Of a stretch of 64,000 nucleotides of DNA, positions 1 to 11,264 are shown piece by piece. The position numbers were made by a program, and so were the translations under genes. The DNA is from Rusavskia elegans (lineage: Eukaryota > Ascomycota > Lecanoromycetes > Teloschistales > Teloschistaceae), in NCBI GenBank assembly GCA_011316305.1, contig SAUG01000015.1:619980-683979 (forward strand), given 5' to 3'. The notes beneath the pieces were generated by a model. That model had not been told where the DNA came from, searched no databases, and saw only the letters and a program-made list of their open reading frames with translations. Position 1 is the first letter of the stretch. Every line of letters starts with the position of its first letter.

Positions 1-1200
1 TTGATTTCTTCCTACTAAATAGCAAATATTAATTAAAGTTAGTATCTGTTTATCTATATAATCCTTTTTTATTATCTATTATCTAAATATAACTTATATT
101 AGCTCTAAATCTTTAAAATATTTAGTCTTTTTACGCCTAATAAGATCTTTTCCGATAGATCCTTTCTAGATAAGATCTATTCTAGCTAGTCTTTAAAGAA
201 AATTGAGTTATTTATTATCTAGATATATTTAATCGAGTCTAGATTACTATTAAGTGGTCGAATACTTATAGTCTAATACTTCTATAGCTATCGATATTAA
301 AAAAAATTCTATAGAAAATTTATTAATTTTTTCCAGTTAAGAAAAGCTATATAATAAATATAGTCGAAATAGTAGTAAAAGTTCTAATAATAAACTTTAA
401 TAATAGATAGTCTATCTAAAATTATATTTCAAAACTATTCTAAGATTTTCAACTATTCTATAACTTTTTATTCTTTTAATATATCTACTATAAAGAGCTA
501 AACGATATAATTAATAGTCTTTTATTAAATTAATATTTATCCGCGTAAATAACTAATAGTAATTTAAAAAGGTAATATAAAACTTATTTTAATTATAGAA
601 AAAGAATTATATTAAATTCGAATCTACTTTTAATTAAGTTATATAGGATATATACCTATATAAAACTCTCTTAGATTTAAATCTACGAGTTCGGACTATT
701 GAAAATAAAAGATTTAGACTATTATTACAAATACTTCGTTTAGATATAGAGTTCGTCGGCCGTATAGGATTTATATAGAAAGTCTTCGATAGTTATAATA
801 CTATCCGCGAGTAAATTAAATCTAATTTAAAGTTTTTAAAACGTATTTCCTTTATATTAGATATCTAGTTAAATCCGTAAAAAGTTATATATTTAGGAGT
901 ATTTATATACTGGATTAATATTTATTTTTTATAATAAAGGTATCTAATTAGATTTATATCTTTTTCTACTAATTACTCTAGCTATTTATAATACTAGAAG
1001 CTATTAAAGCTTTTAGAACTTTTTTAATTTAGACCGAAGCTTTTAGATATTATTACTAATAATACCAGTTCTAATAGTATTTAAAAATAAAGTTTAAAAA
1101 GGCTTTTATTCGATTTAACAGCCGATAGAATCGAGTCTAAAACTTCCTATTTTATCTAGTTTATATAACTAATCTGGTAGCCTAAAACTTTATTAATGCT
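1..1200 (-). pseudogene. RIP-degraded reading frame of unknown family
   Basis: No intact gene is present. Reading the minus strand from about 1000 down to about 560, one frame stays protein-like for roughly 150 codons if TAG and TAA are taken as RIP-converted Gln or Trp codons. It is rich in Lys, Arg, Ile and Leu and I recognise no domain. The relic probably belonged to a transposon now cut by the MITE at 1212 and by the window edge. The rest of the stretch is TpA-rich sequence with hardly any CpA or TpG. What is seen is the frame; the transposon origin is inference. Confidence 0.3.
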
Positions 1201-1211
1201 ATTAAATTATA

Positions 1212-1773
1212 CATCAGCATTTCCCAAAACCGGCTTGAAGCCGGTCTCAGCCGTTTCAGCCGTCTCAGCCAGTTCTCAGCCGGTACGGCTGAGAGCGGCT
1301 TGCAAGCGGCTTATTAGCCGGTCTCGGGTATACCCGAAGCTGAGCAGCTGAGACGGCTGAGAAGATTTAGAGACTCGATTTTAAACTCGTTTAAGTCTTT
1401 ATTAGTAGTTAGTAGGCCTATATACGCCTATATATAACGCTACGCTAGATTCGTCTAGATCGAAAATATTAGGTTTCTTTACTAGAATCTAACTAGTTTA
1501 GGTCTAGCGTAGTTTATTAAATAGATATTCGACTTCCGCTGTTCCCGCTTTTAGCGGCGGCCGCTAAACCTTATTTTCGAATTAGATTATATAGGCTTAT
1601 TTTTTGTTTATATATAGATTCTCTTTTAGGCTGTTTACTAAGCAGATACTCGTACTATAGATACTATTAGAATTCCAATCTATCGAAAATTCACTTTTTG
1701 GATTTTTGGATTATTTGGATTATTTGGCTGTTAGCCGGTCTAATCTGAAAATCCATTTCAGGATTCGCTGATG
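1212..1773 (+). mobile_element. MITE-like element with TA target site, copy A
   Basis: This 562-bp non-coding element starts CATCAGC and ends GCTGATG, so its tips are inverted repeats. A TA dinucleotide flanks each side (1210-1211 and 1774-1775), as expected for Tc1/mariner-type insertion. A second copy lies inverted at 25346-25956. The first 140 bp are GC-rich compared with the surroundings and are built of repeated AGCCG/CGGCT words that form nested palindromes. A GCGGCCGC palindrome lies near 1554-1562. Copy A retains CpA and TpG in its GC-rich part, so it is less RIP-mutated than the flanks. It has no coding capacity, so it would need a transposase in trans. Confidence 0.7.
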
Positions 1774-2030
1774 TAAGTAATTAGCAGTTATTTTATCTAA
1801 AAATTCGATAATAAATAAATTAGAAATATTAGTATTAGCCTATTTTATATTATGAAAAAGGTAATATAAAGTAGATAAATAATATAAAATTAGAAATTTT
1901 TAAACCAATATTTATTTTAGGCTCGTACTATTACGGTCTTTATTTCTATCTTCAAACTTCGCTTTAAAAAAATCTAGAAAAGGATCGATTCTAATTTCTA
2001 ATCTAGGAATTTAATTTAAAAGAGTTTTGA

Positions 2031-2089
2031 TTCGTACATTCTATAGTATCACTAAAACACTTTATAGAAATCACTAAAACACTCTATGG
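2031..2089 (+). repeat. Left terminal inverted repeat of the Mutator-like element
   Basis: It pairs with 5494-5552 in reverse complement. It starts TTCGTACATTC, where the partner reads TTCGTGCATTC. The internal 22-bp direct repeat may be a transposase binding site; that role is inference. Confidence 0.75.
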
Positions 2090-2589
2090 TTAAGCTTTAC
2101 TATATAAGGTATAGCGTACCCGAGCCGACTAATTAAACGATAAGGATTTAAAGGGTCTACCCTACTTTTTAAATAACTTTATCGAGATCCTTTTTCTTAA
2201 ACTATCTATTATAACCGTATACTATATACTAATAATATAAAGGTTTAAGTCGAAACTCTTAGATTTTTTGGCTATAAATCTATACTATTAAATATAAAAA
2301 AATCCAGTATACGTATATAGAATTAGGTAAATAGTATCTCTTCTACGTCGTTTACCTCGATCGTAGAAAATATCTTACTACTAAAAGTTGCGTAAAATAT
2401 AGAGCTAGCCCTATTTTCTTTACGTTTCTTTTATATTCTCCGTCGGCTTAAGTTCGGCAGTCTAGCTTAATAAAGCTAGACTATTCGATATAGCTTATAA
2501 TAATTATAGAATATATATAGAACAGACCTTAGCGTTAATATTTTAAAAATAATTACGTATATACTACTATTAACTTTTTTTAATTCTAC

Positions 2590-5294
2590 TATCTTCCTCG
2601 CTATTATAGCTTTTATAATATAGCTTCTATCTCCTTCTACTAATTAGATATTCGATATATTTAATAAGTTTATTAAGTTCGTTAATATCTAGGTAAAGTA
2701 ATAAGGTTATACTATACGAAAGGAGCGTATAAAGCCTAATCCCGCGAAAAAACGTAGTATTATTAAAGCTATAATCGTCTATTTAAAATCGGGTTATACT
2801 AAAAGGCGTAGTAAATATCGATAAGTAACTATCTAGCATTATAACTGCTTCTTCGAAGTAAAGGCGACTTATAAAAAGGAAATCGATACCTAGGAACTCT
2901 ATATCGTTAATCCTAATTACTTTAGATATAGACCTTCTAAAGCTAAAGGTCTTATAATATACTATAGAGCTGTAATAACCCCGGCGGTTATAAAAGATAT
3001 CCGTAATCGTACTAGAAATTATATAACGTCTAGGTAGATTATTAGAATCTTCCGCGATATCGTAGATACTAAGAAATAAAAATACTTTATTAATAAATAC
3101 GATATCTATAATACTAAACGGATTATTAAACGTAGAACTCTTCGCGGCTTTATACCTATCTAAGTACTACTTAAAATACTAATAGAAAGTAAATTAAAAA
3201 ACGCTAGAAAATAGATATTCGAAGTTTATAAAAATCAGAATAGTTAATTTATATATCTTTTCTTCGCGAACCGGAAGACTTTTAAAATATTTAGAAAATA
3301 TTACTATACTCTTATAGTATATTCTATATATAAAATAAATAAATTTAAATTTTTTTCTATATAATCGTCGGTTATACGCCTATAAAAACGACCTTTATTA
3401 TTATTTATATATTTATTTTTAGTGAGAAGAATCGAGACTACGCCTAGATTTTTATATAAATTAAATTCCTATATAATACTTTCCATATTCCGGACCCTAG
3501 TCTTTTTATTACCGACGTTAAATAAGCTTTTATTAACAGGATTATTATTATCTTCCCTAATTCTAACTATATTCTATATATTTATTATATCGATAATAAT
3601 ATTAAAACTTAGGCGACGCGTTCCCTTTACTTTAAGGAAGAGATTAAGGAGTTTATAACTATATAGAAGGCTGTCTACTAGGTAGATACCGTAGAAAAGG
3701 CCGATAAAAAGTAGGTTATATTAGAAACTAAATAGAAAAGAATAGATTCTATACTAGTTTTATATTACTGGACTATATAGATAGAAAAGAGGGTAGAAAA
3801 ATTCTATCGCTACTATATTAATTAGATTTTAAATTTCGCGGTTACTATTACTAGCAGCTATAAAAGAGTTTATATAGATCTAAAAAAGAGGTTCGAAATC
3901 TCTATAGGAGATCTAGGGTATATTATCGAATACTCCGATAATTTTATTAGAAATTAGATTAAAGAGTATAACTTTATTTTCGCTAATTCCCGAGAACGTA
4001 TCCTATTTAACTACTAAATCCGCCTATTTTAAAAATTTAATCTTAAGGTTATATATATTACTCGCGATAAAATCTTTAAATAATATAAAATAGTAAAAGA
4101 TATCTCTCTAGATTAGAATTTAGAACTATATAAAGGAATCTTCCGCCGATCGATAGATTTTCTATATAGATATAAGATTTAGAAGCTTCTTTTATAGACT
4201 AATAGCGCCGGCGTCCTCGAGGTAAGCGACTATTATCTCTACTAGTACTACTACCGTTATCTCTAGGATAGATTTCGCCCTCGATTTTAAATATTTAATA
4301 GGGATTTATACGAAGATTTAGATATTTCTAAAGAAAAAGCCGAATTTATATTAGTAGAATTTATTTAAAGTAGAAGCGCCCTCGAAGTTAATCCTACTAC
4401 CTATAATATCCTTTTACCTTCTATCTCTAATTTTAGAGATCCCGATAAAGATTAGGTAGAAGAAGATAATAATAAAGCCTAGTAAATATATTAGGTCGAT
4501 AAAGAAATATTTAATAAACTATATAAAGGTATTATAGATTCCTTTTACTCTAATAACATATTCTTTTCTTCCTCTATCGATAATCTTATCGGTAATAACT
4601 TTTTTAATAAAGATAAGGTTAAAGAACTCCTCCGCGTCGACGAATTACCTTATATTAAAGGGAGAGGCCGGCTAAAGGGAGCTATTAAAACCTATTTCGT
4701 ATCGCGCGTAAGAAAAATATTATAGGAAACCTCTATTTAGCGAAATCTATCTTTTTTCGAGCTTATAGAAATAAGAATACGCAAGGAAGAAGAGTAATAT
4801 AAAGCTAGAATTAATTTTATAGAAAAACATTATATTAGATAATAACGTTTCTATTATAAAAATAAACTAGCTATATACCGTACAGCTATACGAGGTATAC
4901 GAGGTCGAGGAGAAGTAATACGAAGAGAAGCTAGAAAAAAAGTACGAGGTCGAGGTCGAAGCGAAAGAGACGCTAAACTTTCTTAGGCTTCCCTAAACCT
5001 TCCTACTAGCGATAACGAGTAATCTATACCAGCGATTATACGAGTAACTATACGAGGTTAAGGCCGAAGTAGGCGAGTATCTCGAAAAGAAAGATTACGA
5101 GGTAGAGATAGAAGGATTTCTAAGCGGGTACGACGTCTCGATAATATAATAAATAATAATAGCGAGTATAAAACTGCTATACGTAATCTAGGTATTACTA
5201 CCAGTAATAGTAAAGATAGTAAGGCTATAGGTCGAGGTTAGCGAGTCAAAAAGAAGTCGGAGAAGCAGGTATAAATAGAAGTAAAAGAATAATA
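2590..5294 (+). pseudogene. Mutator-like (MULE) transposase relic
   Basis: The frame runs from about 2590 to about 3365, then shifts by one base and continues from 3361 to about 5294, interrupted by many TAG/TAA codons. The first part matches the N-terminal FAR1-like zinc-binding region of MULE transposases (a stretch ending in a Trp-Glu-Leu-like motif then Asn-Pro-Asn). After the shift comes the MULE transposase core: IVGYTPIKTTF at about 3364-3396, then FITDVK, the region around the second catalytic Asp, with NSNYILYIYYID following as in the family's LCxWHI motif. The end (about 4880-5290) is rich in Arg-Gly repeats and is basic. The normal product would be roughly 850-900 residues. It cannot be functional because of the stops and the frameshift. 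Family assignment rests on motif recognition; a profile search would confirm it. Confidence 0.7.
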
Positions 5295-5493
5295 TAATAC
5301 GTATTTAAGACGTTTAAATTAGCTAGAATTAAGTACTCGATAATACTAAAATAAAATCGCTAATTGACTTCTAGATAGATAAATTAAATAAATTAGAATA
5401 TAGTTAAGAAATTTAGTTAGAATAGCGGAATAGTAACTTAGTAATCCGATTAATTAAATCCTATTTAATAAGCGTGGAGTTTTATAGTAATCT

Positions 5494-5552
5494 CTATAGA
5501 GTATTTTAGTATTTTCCATAGAGTGCTTTAGTGATACTGTGGAATGCACGAA
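5494..5552 (-). repeat. Right terminal inverted repeat of the Mutator-like element
   Basis: Reverse complement of 2031-2089. This copy keeps several CpA and TpG steps (GATACTGTGGAATGCACG) that are TpA in the left copy, so it is closer to the ancestral sequence. Confidence 0.75.
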
Positions 5553-7920
5553 TTAACACCTATTTAATATATTTATATTTAATAAAATTCGATATACTTT
5601 ATAATTTATCGAGTATAATAATTATATTATTCTATTAATAAATTTTTAGAAAAGAATTTACAAGACCTATAAATATAAAAGATTACTTTTGAAATAAATA
5701 AATAGTAATTTCTTTTTCTTATAGATAGTATACGATAACCGTTTTATAAAATTATTTTATTAGTTTTGAAAACTATTGATATTAGAATTTATTTAGTATT
5801 CCGACTTTATAGTACTATTTTCGATTATCGAACTATTCAATTGGAGAAATAATACTAACGGCTTTTAATAATACTAATATAAAGATTATAAAGTACTATT
5901 TTTATTTTAAAAAAAGGATAGATTAATTTATAATATTATAAATAATCTAGATCCTATAGTAAAGTTTAGCTTTTATTAAAACTAGAATAAAGAGATATTA
6001 ATAAAAAAAATAGAAGACTTTTTAAAAAATATAAATAGGTATCGGAATAAATTTCAAGAGTATTTCACTAAATACTATAGAGCTTCTATTAATCTATTAA
6101 AATCTAAAATCTGCTATAAAGATAAAAATAAAATAATATAAAAGGATAATAAATTATAACTTCACTAATTAATCTAAAGCCTACTTTATCCATTTTAAAT
6201 AGTATTTTTCATAACTCTAGTATCTTCGAACAGCTGCTTCTAAAGCTAATTAATATTTCCGCGCTAATACTACCGAGAGAAATCTAAATTAGATATTTTA
6301 GAAAAATAATACTTCGTACTTTCTAAAACTAGTATAGATAGCTCGTAATATTTTTATTTATTTAATATTCTCGATAGGAATAGAACGGACTTTTAGTTTT
6401 ATAAAGAGAATTTATCGGTAGAATTAAGTCTAAATAATTCTAGAATATATAGAATCGATAATAATAATTAAATATAATAACCATACTATAGATTTAGAAA
6501 TAAAAGAAACTTTAAAGGAACTATAGAATATATATAACCGGATAGAACTAGAAAATAGAATTTTATCTAAAAAACGAAATCTATTTAAAGAAAAATTTAA
6601 AGGTATTTTAGATGGATTGATCTAGATATTCTTTAGTTTAGAAAATAAATATCTTTTTCTAATATTTAGATTCTTTTATCTATTAATATATTAAATAGTC
6701 TATAGATTTTAACTAGAAGTATCCTTTATTCTCTTTATAGTTATTTAATTTAATAATATTTTTCAAAGAAAAATAAAATAAAATATTTATAAATTTAAAC
6801 CCTTTCTTTTATAATATTTTTCTAGAATAAAAGACTAATATAAAACTAAAAATAATTTAGAAATAACTTTTATTAAATAATAGAATTATTAATTAATGAA
6901 ATAAATTAAAAATTAAAAATTCTATAACGAAATTTAAATAAATTTTTTTAATAAAGTTATTAGTATATAGAATTTATTTTTAAAATTAATATTATTAATT
7001 TAAAATTCTTTTTTAATTTTCCTAACTTTATAATAGAGCTATAAAACTATAACTAGATATTAAAGATATAATTAATTGTTATATCTATCAATAGTATATT
7101 AATTAATCTAAAAAGACTAACTTTATATAGTTTTCTAATTACTTTATTTGATTTTAGTAAATTGACCTATATATCTAGGATCTATTATTAATAATATAGC
7201 TAATATAAAATAAATATTCTTAATTTAGATTGACTATAGATCAATTAACTGGTTACTTAATTATTTTAATTAATTTAGACTTTAATAAATAGAAAAATGT
7301 TGAAAAAATTAAAAAAATCAAGTTTTAAAAGAATATTTTAAATATTAAAAAACTTTTTTTAGTTATAATTTATAGATTATTAAATTATTAAAAAACCTTT
7401 TCTAAAATAATTCTAATAGATTTATAAATAATAATTATAACTCTTTTTTTTATAAATTGATATAGAATATATTTATTATTACTTTAAATTAAATTATAAA
7501 GAAATATCTTTTAATATCCTATATTATAATATACTAATATCTGACTAGAAATTAATATAAAAACAGCTCTATAAAAGATAATTAATTTCTAATTAAATAG
7601 AAAATTAAATTATTAATAATAAAAAATTTTAAATTTAAAATATTAATATTTTATTATCTATTATTATACTTTTAATATCAAAACTACTATATAAATTATA
7701 GATATACTCTATCAAATTACTATTATATATATAGTAATATCATTGAATATAGAATATATTTATATTAAATTAATAATTAGAATATATAAATATAGTCTTT
7801 TTAATCTTTAAATATAAAACAAAAAACTTTATTTAAATAAAATTCATAATTTTATTAATAATATAGTAATCTATTCAAGTAATATATTTTTCTAAATTTA
7901 CTATTTTTAGATATAGATAA
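5553..7920. other. RIP-degraded AT-rich stretch, no recognisable gene
   Basis: Almost pure A/T with very few CpA or TpG steps. I found no terminal repeats, no long frame even after allowing RIP stops, and no RNA gene. It is probably transposon debris too degraded to classify by eye. Confidence 0.6.
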
Positions 7921-7924
7921 CTAG

Positions 7925-9650
7925 TTAGATAGTTTAATAATTTTCTTTATATTTTTATTATTTTCGGTTTCCGTTTCCGTTTTCGTTTTTTTCTTTATAT
8001 TTTTTTCTTTTTCTTTTTCTATATCTTTATTTTTATTTTTATCTTTATTCTAATTAAACTTAATATTTCTAGCTAAACTTTTATTATTTTCGAATTTAAT
8101 ACTATCTAGTTTAGTAGAGTATCTTTCTATTATCTAATTTTTTTTATTAACTTTAACGATATTATTACTATTTTTATCTTTCTTTCTATAGAGAGATTTA
8201 ATATATTTATTAACCGTATTCCTACTATAACTAAATTCTTTAGTAAACGCCGTCTATTTTTCTAGAAGGTCTAGAATTCTAGCAGACTAATATTTTTAAA
8301 AGCCGATATAATAGATTACTTATTATTAGATAAAATTAACGATTAAAACTTTATACTTCGTTAAAATTATTCTATTCGAACAATTAATAGTAATAATAAA
8401 CTTAAAAAAATATTAAAAATAAATATTTCTATATTAGATAGCTTTATTTATATTTAATATTTCATTCTAATATATTATCTCGCTCTATTTTTACTTTATT
8501 TATTCGATAGTTATCGTTATTTCTATATTTTTTATAAAAGCTTTAGTATATAGAATATTTTTAAAATATAATACTATATATAGATTTTTAGTTAGTATAG
8601 TTTATATTACTTTATTATATTACTATAGATCCTTTTCTCGATTCTATAGTCTATTTTCTAATCTCTAGCGTTCTATTCTAATACGGTCCTCGTCTTTATA
8701 TCAATATTTTTCTAGAAATCTATTTCTTTAAATTTTTTAAGATATTTATATATTATATTACGATTTTTAATCTATTTTTTATAGAATTTATATTCGGTAT
8801 CGAACTATTTTTTATCGTATTTATAGTTTATAACTAATTTAGATTTTATAGATAGTATTTTTAATTTAGATATAGTAGATAGTTTACTAAATAATATAGT
8901 AGAATAATATAATTAGTAGCTATGAAATTATCTAAAGACTCAATATATTATAGTAGTAGAATAGACTAAAAGTTTATAGAAATATATAAACTCGTTTAAA
9001 ACTTTAATCTTTTAGCTAGAATATAGCCGACGACTTTTTAAATAACTATATTTTACTTCTAATCTTCTATTTCTTAATAATTAATTCTTATAATAATAAG
9101 ATATTAATATATTATATACCGTACCGTATTATACTTTATTTTATTATTAGTTTTTTATTTCTTTTATATATTATAGTATAATATATAGTATATACGATTC
9201 TAAATAAAAGTAATATATTATAATTATGTAATTAATTATATAATAACGCTAAAATTTATCTGGATAAAAAATTAATTCCGTTCTATAAAAATATAGTAAA
9301 GATTTAAGAAAATAGAATCGGAAAAGATAAAAAAAAAGATAAAAAGAAATTTTATAGTATTATAATACCGGTAGTACTCTGAAAAAATATATTCTAAATA
9401 GTCTAGCTAATAATCGATTAAAAAAAATATAAATAAAAGCCTAGAACTATTATTTTTCGAGAAATTTCTAAATATTAGAAAGGCTTTAAATTTTTTATTT
9501 CTAAAATACCTTTCGCTAAACTATATTATAAAACTTTTATCGACGTTACTACTATATATATAAATAGAAAGAACGATAGAATATAAAATATAGTAATAGT
9601 AGTTCTATAGAATATATTAGAAGAATATATAGTTACTTTGTAATTAAATA
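7925..9650 (-). mobile_element. Dispersed repeat R1, copy A (two divergent coding relics)
   Basis: This is one of three copies; the others are at 15990-17600 (inverted) and 61740-63437. Two relic frames diverge from the middle. The minus frame (about 8950 down to 7930) includes, near 8330-8130, a segment of about 60 codons resembling a Myb/SANT-like DNA-binding fold, followed by a strongly charged Lys/Glu/Asn tail encoded around 7970-8060. The plus frame (about 9290-9640) includes a motif read as RTIIFREISKYWKGFK with TAG taken as Trp, and a matching stretch is found in copy C. A two-gene transposon with a Myb-like accessory protein, as in PIF/Harbinger elements, is one possibility, but I could not see a transposase core. 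The class is unresolved. Confidence 0.5.
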
Positions 9651-9984
9651 AATATATTATTTTACTATATTATTATATATATCCGATTATATCCATTTTT
9701 TATAGATGATTAACTAGCTATAATCTATATTAAACGTATTAATATTTAGATGAAAAATTTCTAGTTAATTACTAGAAATATAGCCGATGATATAATAATA
9801 GCTAACTAATAATAAACTCTAAAAAATCAAAAGTTCTAGAAGAAAGATATACGTCTATAGATTTATTTAAAGAGAAATAATACTATTTATAAAATACTAT
9901 AATATAAACTAATATTAAATAAAATCTATTACTATTTTATATAACCAGTAATTACTTTAATATTCGACTATCTAATATAATTAT

Positions 9985-10150
9985 AAATCGGGTCGTATCG
10001 GATTTCTATCGGTTTCTATTTTATAATCCGACCCGACTTTTAGTTCTAATATTAGGAACCGACCTAAACCGTTTAATAGGTCGGATCGAACCGATTTACT
10101 AAAATTCGAGTCGGGTTTCTATAGTATCGACGAGAATTCGTATCGAAATA
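9985..10150. repeat. Dispersed CGGATC/CCGACCC repeat
   Basis: A 165-bp block with inverted runs of GGTCGGATCG and CCGACCCGAC. It corresponds in reverse complement to 25125-25290, with a further relative at 54590-54765. It is non-coding. The surviving C and G are almost all in CpG, CpC or GpA contexts that RIP spares. Confidence 0.6.
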
Positions 10151-10289
10151 GCTAGTCTAGAAATAGCCGCCTATATGGTATTTATATCTTTATCTATCTA
10201 ATATATATTTAGTTAACTTTTAGAAAGATACTAATAGAACGAAATTATAAATTATTACTACTACGAGTAAATTAACTCTTATAATACAG

Positions 10290-11258
10290 TTTAAATATTT
10301 ATTTAGTTAATTTGTTTTGGTTTTAGTACCCGGTAAACCAGTGGTTCGATAAACAAATTAAACGTTGGTATACTAGTATTAAATATACGGTAGTAGAATT
10401 TATATTTTAACGTAAATAACGGTTTCTTGAAATTTTAATTTAAATTTATTTAATAATATAATATATCTTTTAACCGATTATTTAACTAATATAGAAACTT
10501 TTATAGATAAATATATCTCGTAGTTATCGCTTTTTCTTTTACTTCTTTTACTAGTAATATAAGCCTAAAAGTTTTTACGTACGTATATATTCCCGTAATA
10601 GCTATAGCTATATACAAAACTAGAAAGTAATATCTATATCTATAATAATTATATCTATTTATATAATCGTCGACTACTTTATTATAACTAGAGTAATCTA
10701 TTTCGATTTTAATCTAAATTATTTTTTTACCGCCTTTAAAATATACTATCCGACCTTTCTACCCTTCTATAATTTAATCGATCGGGTAAAACTTCTGGCC
10801 GTAGTAGCTAGCGTACTATCTAGTAATCTTTTCGAAACTAAATAGGCTAAAGAGTATTTTAATAGTTTAATAGAATATTTAGGTACGGGTTATATAATAA
10901 ATACGGCCGAGGCGATAACTATAGATAATTACTTCGTAGTATAGTAAATAGATATAGCGAAAATATTAGATATTTATAATTATTTATAACGTCTAGAAAG
11001 AATTGGATATATAGTATTTAAATTGGATCGAAGACTGCGAGTAACGATGTTATACTTATATAGTAGAGGATTCGTGATCGCGAATGAAAAAGAAAATAGT
11101 CAAAATAGAAGTAATTGACGCTGCAAATCTTGCTTGACGAATTTTAGCTGTGAAAATTTCTTTGTACGTAAATACAACAATCGTTGCCGTATATGACGTT
11201 GATAAAATATATATATATATAGGAAAATTCAATATAATTTCAGATAGAAGCCTTCTAG
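10290..11258 (+). repeat. Dispersed repeat R3, copy 1 (about 0.95 kb)
   Basis: One of five copies, with 37190-38010 (+), 42090-42900 (-), 53175-54130 (+) and 63440-64000 (-). Landmarks are a TACCCGGTAAACC block near 10327, a GCTAGC-rich block near 10805-10830, and a stretch at 11080-11200 that keeps normal CpA/TpG content (TACAACAATCGTTGCCG). It ends in a TA-rich run and GAAGCCTTC near 11255. A frame of about 100 codons is open at 10670-10980 apart from three RIP-type stops, but I recognise no domain. It could be a solo LTR or a non-autonomous element; no target duplication was found. Confidence 0.6.
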
Positions 11259-11264
11259 AAAAAA

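Larger units (their letters stand above)
2031..5552 (+). mobile_element. Mutator-like DNA transposon, RIP-degraded
   Basis: A 3.52-kb element is bounded by 59-bp terminal inverted repeats (2031-2089 and 5494-5552). They match almost base for base apart from C/T and G/A differences of the RIP type. Each repeat contains two tandem copies of a 22-bp unit with the core ATCACTAAAACACT. The interior carries a transposase relic on the plus strand. No clear 9-bp target duplication was found at the edges, perhaps because the flanks are mutated. The Mutator assignment comes from the transposase frame, not from the ends. Confidence 0.75.

Noticed and set aside
3422..3658. A 78-codon plus frame inside the Mutator-like element.
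   Set aside because: It lies out of frame with the transposase relic that covers the same bases; its open length is chance.
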